Source of the DNA: Virgisporangium aurantiacum
GTDB taxonomy: Bacteria; Actinomycetota; Actinomycetes; Mycobacteriales; Micromonosporaceae
NCBI RefSeq assembly: GCF_016863635.1
Contig: NZ_BOPG01000023.1
Location: forward strand, 1-64,000
Direction: 5' to 3'
Length of the DNA stretch: 64,000 nt
The notes under the pieces were generated by a model, which searched no databases, was not told the origin of the DNA, and saw only the letters and a list, made by a program, of their open reading frames with translations. Of this stretch, positions 39,284-45,073 are shown piece by piece; within the stretch, counting starts at the first letter, position 1; every line of letters starts with the position of its first letter. Both the position numbers and the translations under genes were made by a program.

Positions 39284-40351
39284 ATGCGTGGTGCCGGGGT
39301 GGACGTTCTGGTGGTGGGTGCGGGAATCGCGGGGCTGGCGGTGGCCGCCCGGCTGCACGAGTGGGGCGCGAACGTCGACGTCGTGGAGCGGGCGGGCGGG
39401 CCGTCGGTGATCGGCGCCGGGATCTACCTGCCGGCCAACGCCGTCCGCGCGTTGGACACGCTCGGGTTGGCGGGGCAGGTCGCCGCGCGCGGCGTGCGGA
39501 TCATGCGGCAGCGGGTCAGCGACCACACCGGGCGGGAGTTGTTCTCGCTCGACGTCGAGGAGATCTGGGACGGTGTGGGGCCGTGCCTGGCCGTGCACCG
39601 GTCGGAGCTGCACGAGGTGCTCCTCGCCGGCGCGAAGGCGGTCTCCATCCGGTGGGGGCGGTCGCCGGTGTCCATTGTGGACACTGCCGATGGGGTGCGG
39701 GTCGTCTTCGACGACGGTACTTCCGGCGGGTACGACCTGGTGATCGGCGCCGACGGGGTGCACTCGGCGGTGCGGGAGACGGTGTTCGGGCCGTCTGCGG
39801 CCGCGCGGCCGGTGGGGCAGGTGGCGCGGCGGTTCGTCGCTTCCTCTCCTTCTTCCGACCCGGTGTGGTCGTTGATGATGGGGCGGGGGTCGGTGTTCCT
39901 GACGATCCCGATCGGCGACGGGCGGGTGTACTGCTACAGCGACGGGCCGGTCGCCGGGTACGCGGCGCCGGTTCCGGCGTTGCTGGACCTGGCTGTCGCG
40001 CCGCACACCGCGCCGGTGGAGGAGGTCGACCTGCCGCGGTGGTCGCGCGGGATGGTGCTGCTCGTGGGCGACGCCGCGCACGCCACGTCGCCGAACATGG
40101 CCGAGGGCGCGGCGATGGCGCTGGAGGACGCGATCGTGCTCGCCGACGCGTTGACGGAGTCGCGGACGCTGGCGGTGGCGCTGACGTCGTTCGAGGAGCG
40201 GCGCCGGCCCCGCACCGGGTGGGTGCTGGCACAGACCCGGCGCCGGGACCGGTTGCGGGTGCTCCCGGCTGGTATTCGCAACGCGGTGCTGGCGCGGGCG
40301 GGCCGGAAGATCTTCGTCCGGAACTACGCGCCCTTGCGGGAGTGGCCGTGA
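39284..40351 (+). CDS. FAD-dependent aromatic-ring-type monooxygenase
   Basis: 355-residue group A flavin monooxygenase. The dinucleotide fold is VDVLVVGAGIAGLAVAARLH (G-x-G-x-x-G), the DG motif is DLVIGADGVHSAVRE (about residues 158-165), and the second FAD motif is LLVGDAAHATSPNMAEGAAM (about 262-270). Such enzymes hydroxylate aromatic or polyketide substrates with NAD(P)H and O2; the substrate is not evident. TAGCGT seven bases before the ATG indicates its own leaderless promoter, although it directly follows the BTAD regulator and may be its target. Its 3' end overlaps the convergent erythromycin-esterase-like gene by 28 bp. Confidence 0.9.
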   Translation: MRGAGVDVLVVGAGIAGLAVAARLHEWGANVDVVERAGGPSVIGAGIYLPANAVRALDTLGLAGQVAARGVRIMRQRVSDHTGRELFSLDVEEIWDGVGPCLAVHRSELHEVLLAGAKAVSIRWGRSPVSIVDTADGVRVVFDDGTSGGYDLVIGADGVHSAVRETVFGPSAAARPVGQVARRFVASSPSSDPVWSLMMGRGSVFLTIPIGDGRVYCYSDGPVAGYAAPVPALLDLAVAPHTAPVEEVDLPRWSRGMVLLVGDAAHATSPNMAEGAAMALEDAIVLADALTESRTLAVALTSFEERRRPRTGWVLAQTRRRDRLRVLPAGIRNAVLARAGRKIFVRNYAPLREWP

Positions 40352-41946
40352 TTCCTCGTGTGGGCGTGTTTCAGGAGGCGGTCGACATGTTCGGCTGATC
40401 GCGGGCCGGGGTTGACGATGCTGGCCCAGCTCTGGGTCCCGTAGACCGGGTGCGGGACGAACTCGTCGAACCGGGCGAAGTCGATGGCGTCGCGGCGGGC
40501 CTTGAACTCCTCGGGACCGTAGCCGAACAGGCGGCGGAACTCGTCGCGGCCGAGGTCGAGGTTGAGGCGGTAGACGCCGGACCGGTCGAGCTCCGACCGG
40601 TCGTCGAAGCCGGGGATATCGTGGCTGACGATGGTGGCGAACGGGTGTTTGCCGGGTTTGCCGTTGAAGAAGAACCAGTCGTCCCAGGCGATGTCGGGCA
40701 CACCCAGCTCCGGGCCGGACTGCTGGCTCTCGACACCGGGCAACTCTTGGATCCGGTCGGCGAGGGCGGCCGCCGCGGGCGGGAACAGGTCGACGTGCCA
40801 GATCGCGTCGGCTTGGATCTCCGCGTCCAACGGGAAGTACTGCTGTTCGGGCGTGACGTCGGTGCGCGTGGTCCCTTGCGGTGCCTGGGTGAAGAGCGGA
40901 CCGTGGCCGGCGCGCGAACACAGCGCACCCTCGAAGCTCCCGTCGGCAGGCGGCCCGAGGCCGAGCGCGGCGCTGGAGCCGAGACTGCCGACGATCACCG
41001 CGTAACGGTCCTTGAGGACGGCCGACACGATGGCGCCGGCGCTGGGCCATTCGAGGTCCATGCCGGCGAGGTGCCAGCGGCTGGGATTGCGTTGCAGGTG
41101 GCGGTTGTGGGCGGCGACGAGGATCCTGCCGGTTTCCTGGCTGCGGAGGTCCAGGATGTTCCGGGCCATGAGGGCGTCGCGGACGGCGAGCATGCGTGAG
41201 GTTCTTGCGGCTCCCGGCGCCGAACCGACGGCTCCCGGCGCGGGATCGGCAGCGGCTCCCGGCGCGGGATCGGCGGCGGCCGCGTGGTATCTCGGCGCGG
41301 GATCGGCGGCGGCCGCGTGGTATCTCAGCAGGCCCAGGGCGGCGATGCCGTTGACGCGGGCGCGGTGCCAGTCGGCCGCGTGGGCGTCCGGGGCGTGGAC
41401 GTAGAGGGCGGTGAGGAGGTCGTCGGCCAGGGTTCGCAGGGCGACGGCGTCGGCGGTGCGGCCGACCGACCGGGCGGCGTCGAGCTGGGCCCGCGGGTCG
41501 GACCAGCGGGTGTCGTCGCCGACGAGGCGGTCGAGGTCCTCCGTTCCGGCCGGCCGGCGGTGCTCGGGCAGGTGATCGCGCAGGACGCGCAGGTACGGGC
41601 CGGGGCTGGCGGCGCTCATCATCTCCAGGGGCGCGTCGAAGCCGTGGAAGCTGAGCCGCTCGCCCTCCGGCCGGGACTCGTTGTACCCGCGCATCCACTC
41701 GGCAAGATTCTTCTCCCGACCGGTGGGCGCCTCGCCACCCCGCCCGTGGACGTAGTCGTCGACGGCAAGGCCGGCGACCCGATCGAACTCGACGGCGATC
41801 GACCGGAATCCCCGCGCGACGAGCCGCTTGAAGAGCTCGTCGCGGGCCCGGACGAAGGCCGGCTCCCCGTGGGTCGGCTCGCCGAACGCGAGCAGGTCGA
41901 CGGGCCGTTGGTCGAGGAACCGGTCCAGGTCTGCTGCGGTTGACAT
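40324..41946 (-). CDS. Erythromycin-esterase-like domain fused to a DUF6194-like domain
   Basis: 540-residue two-part protein. Residues 1 to about 385 form an erythromycin-esterase-family domain: AFGEPTHGEPAFVRARDELF carries the conserved Glu23 and His26, RSIAVEFDRVAGLAVDDYVH the second Glu, and RILVAAHNRHLQR the later catalytic His region. Erythromycin esterases open the macrolide lactone ring, but many relatives act on other substrates. Residues about 400-540 (VPDIAWDDWFFFNGKPGKHP, then LDRSGVYRLNLDLGRDEFRR and VYGTQSWASIVNPGPRS) look like a DUF6194 protein, which is normally stand-alone. An Ala/Asp/Pro-rich insert (HAAAADPAP repeats) interrupts the esterase part. The ATG at 41946 follows a GAGG site and is divergent from a TioE-type regulator. 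Confidence 0.82.
   Translation of the reverse strand: MSTAADLDRFLDQRPVDLLAFGEPTHGEPAFVRARDELFKRLVARGFRSIAVEFDRVAGLAVDDYVHGRGGEAPTGREKNLAEWMRGYNESRPEGERLSFHGFDAPLEMMSAASPGPYLRVLRDHLPEHRRPAGTEDLDRLVGDDTRWSDPRAQLDAARSVGRTADAVALRTLADDLLTALYVHAPDAHAADWHRARVNGIAALGLLRYHAAAADPAPRYHAAAADPAPGAAADPAPGAVGSAPGAARTSRMLAVRDALMARNILDLRSQETGRILVAAHNRHLQRNPSRWHLAGMDLEWPSAGAIVSAVLKDRYAVIVGSLGSSAALGLGPPADGSFEGALCSRAGHGPLFTQAPQGTTRTDVTPEQQYFPLDAEIQADAIWHVDLFPPAAAALADRIQELPGVESQQSGPELGVPDIAWDDWFFFNGKPGKHPFATIVSHDIPGFDDRSELDRSGVYRLNLDLGRDEFRRLFGYGPEEFKARRDAIDFARFDEFVPHPVYGTQSWASIVNPGPRSAEHVDRLLKHAHTRNHGHSRKGA
41231..41326. repeat. Tandem repeats in the esterase gene
   Basis: Two identical 33-bp copies (41261-41293 and 41294-41326) and two copies of GCTCCCGGCGCGGGATCGGC (41231-41250, 41255-41274) produce the RYHAAAADPAP/GAAADPAP insert. 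All lengths keep the reading frame, so this loop is a recent in-frame expansion. Confidence 0.8.
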
Positions 41947-42007
41947 GACCTCAACCGTATCTTTGAACCAGCTTTTGAAGCTTTTCCCCGTATCTACCCG
42001 GAGGCTT

Positions 42008-42805
42008 GTGCTGAAGGCTAAAACCGCGAGATACCGGCCGACCGACCTGGCCGCGGTGCACGGCATCTCGGCGCAGACGGTGCGGAACTACGAGGAGAGC
42101 GGGTTCATCCCGCCGGCGTCCCGGACGGACAGCGGCTACCGGGTGTACTCGTCGCTTCACGTGGCCGCGCTGGAGGCGTTCCTGGCCATGGTGCCGGGGT
42201 TCGGCTTCGCCGCGGCGGGCGAGGTCATGCGGGCCGTGCATCGGGGGGACCTGGACGCCGCGTTCCGGGTGATCGAGGCTTCGCATGCCCGGTTGCTGGC
42301 CGATCGCGCGACGCTGGACTCGGTGGAGGTGGCGGTGCGGGAGTTGAGCGCCGGTTTCGGCGGCGGCCCGCCCGCCGGCGCCGGTTTCGGCGGGGGCGCG
42401 CCCGCCAGCGCCGGTTCCGGCGGCGCGCTTTCGTCCGGGCCGGCGCGGGATCGGGCCGATGGGGTGGTGCCGATCGGTGCCGTCGCGCATCGGCTCGGTG
42501 TCACGCCGGCGACGCTGCGCAAGTGGGAGCGGGCAGGCATCCTGGTGCCGCACCGCGACCGCGGCACCCGTCACCGCGTCTACCGGGCCGCCGACCTCCG
42601 CGACGCCGACCTGGCCCACCTCCTGCGCCGCGGCGGCTACCCGCTCGCGCACATCGCCACCGTGCTCGACCACACCCGCCGGGCCGGCGGCGCCGAGGCG
42701 CTGGCCGCCTCCCTGGCCGACTGGCGGCAACGCCTCACCACGAGGGCCCGCGCCATGCTGACGGGCGCGGGCAACCTCGACAAATACCTCCGCCTGCGCG
42801 AATGA
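42008..42805 (+). CDS. TioE-type regulator with two MerR DNA-binding domains
   Basis: 265-residue regulator with two MerR-type winged helices. The first (about 5-60) reads RYRPTDLAAVHGISAQTVRN then YEESGFIPPASRTDSGYRVY; the second (about 155-225) reads GAVAHRLGVTPATLRKWERA then GILVPHRDRGTRHRVYRAAD. A Gly/Ala/Pro-rich linker (FGGGPPAGAGFGGGAPASAG) joins them. This double-MerR layout is that of the TioE family from Micromonospora-type antibiotic clusters. The GTG at 42008 follows GGAGG closely. It is divergent from the esterase fusion; the 61 bp between them contain AGCTTTTGAAGCT (about 41973-41985), a short inverted repeat that could be its operator. Confidence 0.85.
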   Translation: MLKAKTARYRPTDLAAVHGISAQTVRNYEESGFIPPASRTDSGYRVYSSLHVAALEAFLAMVPGFGFAAAGEVMRAVHRGDLDAAFRVIEASHARLLADRATLDSVEVAVRELSAGFGGGPPAGAGFGGGAPASAGSGGALSSGPARDRADGVVPIGAVAHRLGVTPATLRKWERAGILVPHRDRGTRHRVYRAADLRDADLAHLLRRGGYPLAHIATVLDHTRRAGGAEALAASLADWRQRLTTRARAMLTGAGNLDKYLRLRE

Positions 42806-42822
42806 CGCGGGGTGCGGGGTGC

Positions 42823-43119
42823 TCAGCCGCCGGCCATGGCGCCGACGACCAGGAACGGCTCCTTGCCCGCCGCCACCTCCTCGGGGAGTTCGGCGTCGGG
42901 CGCCTCGTTGGACAGGTCCTCCTCGCACGCGAAGAACCGGATGAACGCCCGCCGCTGCCCGGTCTGCCGGTCTCGGAGGGTGCCGCGCAGGGCCGGGTAG
43001 GCCGCCTCCAGCGCGTCGAGGACCCGGCGCTGCGTGACCGGGGCGGCGACGTCGAGCTCGACCTCGCCGGTGACCCGGGCCAGGTTCTTCAGGTGCGCGG
43101 GCAGGACCACGCGGATCAC
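42823..43119 (-). CDS. MoaD/ThiS-like ubiquitin-fold protein
   Basis: 98-residue ubiquitin-fold protein starting VIRVVLPAHLKNLARVTGEV and ending in LVVGAMAGG. The C-terminal Gly-Gly is the residue pair that MoaD/ThiS proteins use for adenylation and thiocarboxylation as sulfur carriers, or for conjugation. The middle has ALEAAYPALRGTLRDRQTG and an unusual RRAFIRFFACEEDLSNEAPD loop. It starts with a GTG that overlaps the stop of the BNR-repeat gene (GTGA), so both are co-translated. No molybdopterin, thiamine or E1-like genes are close by, so its partner is probably encoded elsewhere; the coupling to a BNR protein is a recurrent actinobacterial arrangement. Confidence 0.82.
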   Translation of the reverse strand: MIRVVLPAHLKNLARVTGEVELDVAAPVTQRRVLDALEAAYPALRGTLRDRQTGQRRAFIRFFACEEDLSNEAPDAELPEEVAAGKEPFLVVGAMAGG

Positions 43120-44231
43120 GGCAGCACCTGCACCTCGACGGACAGCACCGCCGGCAGGTCGCGGACGATCGCCCGCCAGCTGTCGCCGCTGTCGGCGGAG
43201 ACGTACACCTGGCCGCCGCTGGTACCGAAGTAGATTCCGCACGAGTCGAGCGTGTCGACGGCCATCGCGTCGCGCAGGACGTTGACGTAGCAGTTGGCCT
43301 GGGGCAGGCCCTCGGTGAGCGGCTCCCACTCGTCGCCGCCGCCGCGGCTGCGGTAGACGCGCAGCTTGCCCTCGGGCACGTAGTGCTCGGAGTCGCTGGT
43401 GATGGGGACGACGTAGACCGTCTCCGGCTCGTGGGCGTGCACGGCGATCGGGAACCCGAAGTCGGTGGGCAGGTTGCCGCTGACCTCACGCCACTGGCCA
43501 CCGGCGTCGTCGGTGCGCATGACGTCCCAGTGCTTCTGCATGAACAGCACGTCGGGCCGGGACGGGTGCATGGCCAGGCGGTGCACGCAGTGGCCGACCT
43601 CGGCGTCTTCGTCGGGAATGCCGCCCGAGCGCAGGCCCTTGTTGATCGGCAGCCAGGTGGTGCCGCCGTCGTCGGTGCGGAACGCGCCGGCCGCGGAGAT
43701 CGCGACGTAGATCCGCTGCGGGTTCACCGGGTCGAGGATGATCGTGTGGAGGCACATGCCACCGGCACCCGGCTGCCAACTCGGCGCCGACGGGTGGGTG
43801 CGCAGCGCGGGCAGCTCCTCCCACTTGCCGCCGCCGTCGACGCTCTTGTACAGCGCGGCGTCTTCGCCGCCGGCGTAGACCGTGTCGGGGTCGTCGCGGG
43901 ACGGTTCGAGGTGCCAGATCCGCTTGAACTCGAACGGGCGGGGCGTGCCGTCGTACCAGAGGTGCTCGCCGGCCTCACCCTGGTAGGTGAAGTCGTTGCC
44001 GACCGGGTTCCACGACCCGCCGCCGTCGTCGGACCGCTGGATGATCTGACCGAACCACCCCGAGGACTGTGACGCGTACAGCCGGTCGGGATCGGCCGCC
44101 GAGCCGTTGACGTGGTAGATCTCCCACCCGCCGAAGTGCGGGCCGCTGACCTGCCAGTTTTCCCGTTTTCCGTCGGCGGTGAGAATGAACGCGCCCTTGC
44201 GCGTACCCACCAGTACTCGAACGCCGGTCAT
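43116..44231 (-). CDS. BNR/sialidase-like beta-propeller protein
   Basis: 371-residue cytoplasmic beta-propeller with BNR (Asp-box) repeats: IIQRSDDGGGSWNPVG, LYKSVDGGGKWEELP, AFRTDDGGTTWLPIN, VMRTDDAGGQWREVS, VYRSRGGGDEWEPLT and VYVSADSGDSWRAIV, one per blade, giving six or seven blades. It lacks a signal peptide and the catalytic Arg triad of true sialidases is not obvious, so glycosidase activity is doubtful. An aromatic segment (WHLEPSRDDPDTVYAGGED) lines one face. First gene of a pair with the MoaD-like gene (GTGA overlap). It is divergent from the nucleoside-kinase-like gene across 89 bp. Confidence 0.85.
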   Translation of the reverse strand: MTGVRVLVGTRKGAFILTADGKRENWQVSGPHFGGWEIYHVNGSAADPDRLYASQSSGWFGQIIQRSDDGGGSWNPVGNDFTYQGEAGEHLWYDGTPRPFEFKRIWHLEPSRDDPDTVYAGGEDAALYKSVDGGGKWEELPALRTHPSAPSWQPGAGGMCLHTIILDPVNPQRIYVAISAAGAFRTDDGGTTWLPINKGLRSGGIPDEDAEVGHCVHRLAMHPSRPDVLFMQKHWDVMRTDDAGGQWREVSGNLPTDFGFPIAVHAHEPETVYVVPITSDSEHYVPEGKLRVYRSRGGGDEWEPLTEGLPQANCYVNVLRDAMAVDTLDSCGIYFGTSGGQVYVSADSGDSWRAIVRDLPAVLSVEVQVLP

Positions 44232-44308
44232 GCCTGAGACCTCCTCGTCGTGGGCCTTCGGGCATCGTCGCGCAGACCTGTGACATTTCGCTGCCCGGAG
44301 CCACCCGT

Positions 44309-44314
44309 TAGGGT
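44309..44314 (+). promoter_or_regulatory. TAGGGT -10 box, leaderless start
   Basis: TAGGGT ends six bases before the GTG at 44321. There is no Shine-Dalgarno sequence. Confidence 0.55.
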
Positions 44315-44320
44315 CGCCCC

Positions 44321-44950
44321 GTGGCCGTCCTCGATCATGTCGCGCGGCGGATGCCCGTTCCTACCAATGACGATTGCGTGCGGGTCGGAATCGACGGCCC
44401 CGACGCGTCCGGGAAGACTTTTTTCGCGGACGGCCTCGCCGCGACCCTGCGGGAGCGGGGCCGGCCGGTGGTACGGGTGTCGGTCGACGACTTCCACCAC
44501 GTGCGGGCGGTGCGGTACCGGCTCGGCCGCGCGTCCCCCGAAGGCTTCTGGCTGCACGCGTTCGACTACGGTCGGTTGCGCACCGACGTCCTCGATCCGC
44601 TGGCCCCCGGCGGATCCCGCCGCTACCGGCCGCGGGCTCACGACCTGGCGACGGACGCGGTCCTCCACCCCGAACCGATCATCGCGCCGCCGGGCGCCGT
44701 GGTGATCGTCGACGGGCTCTTCCTGCATCGGGACGAGCTACGCGCCGCCTTCGACCTGACCGTGTTCCTCGACGTGCCGTTCGAGGTGACCGCGCAGCGC
44801 CTGGCCCACCGCGACGGCATCGTCGGCCCCGACCTGCACCGCTACGTCGAAGCCCAGCGGATCTACTTCGCCGCGTGCGCTCCCCGGGCAAGGGCCACGA
44901 TCCTGATCGACAACACCGACCCGGCGATCCCCCGCCTGATCCGCCCGTAA
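44321..44950 (+). CDS. Uridine-kinase-like P-loop kinase
   Basis: 209-residue P-loop kinase of the uridine kinase/phosphoribulokinase superfamily, common in actinobacteria. The P-loop is GIDGPDASGKTFFADGLAAT (G-x4-GK-T at 26-33); VVRVSVDDFHHVRAVRYRLG contains the catalytic Asp-Asp region, AVVIVDGLFLHRDELRAAFD a Walker-B-like strand, and FEVTAQRLAHRDGI the lid Arg residues. The true substrate (nucleoside or other phosphate acceptor) is not certain. It is leaderless, divergent from the BNR gene, and is followed by a palindromic repeat before the SNF2 gene. Confidence 0.88.
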   Translation: MAVLDHVARRMPVPTNDDCVRVGIDGPDASGKTFFADGLAATLRERGRPVVRVSVDDFHHVRAVRYRLGRASPEGFWLHAFDYGRLRTDVLDPLAPGGSRRYRPRAHDLATDAVLHPEPIIAPPGAVVIVDGLFLHRDELRAAFDLTVFLDVPFEVTAQRLAHRDGIVGPDLHRYVEAQRIYFAACAPRARATILIDNTDPAIPRLIRP

Positions 44951-44990
44951 CGTCGCAGCCGACCGAGCCGATGACCCAGGTCGACGCCCG

Positions 44991-45052
44991 GTTTGCGGAT
45001 CTTGGACTCCTCGCGGGGTTATGGCACCGCGGGGAGTCCAAGATCCGGAAAC
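44991..45052. repeat. GATCTTG/CAAGATC intergenic palindrome (copy 2)
   Basis: A 26-base arm (44991-45016) is complementary to 45027-45052 with two mismatches and a 10-nt loop; its core is CGGATCTTGGACTCC. The outer GATCTTG/CAAGATC is shared with the palindrome at 27109-27177, although the inner arms differ. It ends nine bases before the SNF2 -10 box. Confidence 0.75.
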
Positions 45053-45060
45053 GGGCGCGC

Positions 45061-45066
45061 TAGGGT
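45061..45066 (+). promoter_or_regulatory. TAGGGT -10 box, leaderless start of the SNF2 gene
   Basis: TAGGGT ends seven bases before the ATG at 45074; the upstream palindrome occupies the -35 region. No ribosome site is seen. Confidence 0.5.
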
Positions 45067-45073
45067 CGGGCGG

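Noticed and set aside
36498..42805. Secondary-metabolite gene cluster (BTAD regulator, monooxygenase, esterase, TioE-like regulator)
   Set aside because: No PKS, NRPS, terpene or RiPP core gene is present; the set is better explained as separate regulatory and resistance pairs.
42811..43329. Longer form of the MoaD-like protein starting at 43329
   Set aside because: The extra N-terminus is an Arg-rich out-of-frame reading of the BNR gene; the ubiquitin fold starts at the GTG at 43119.
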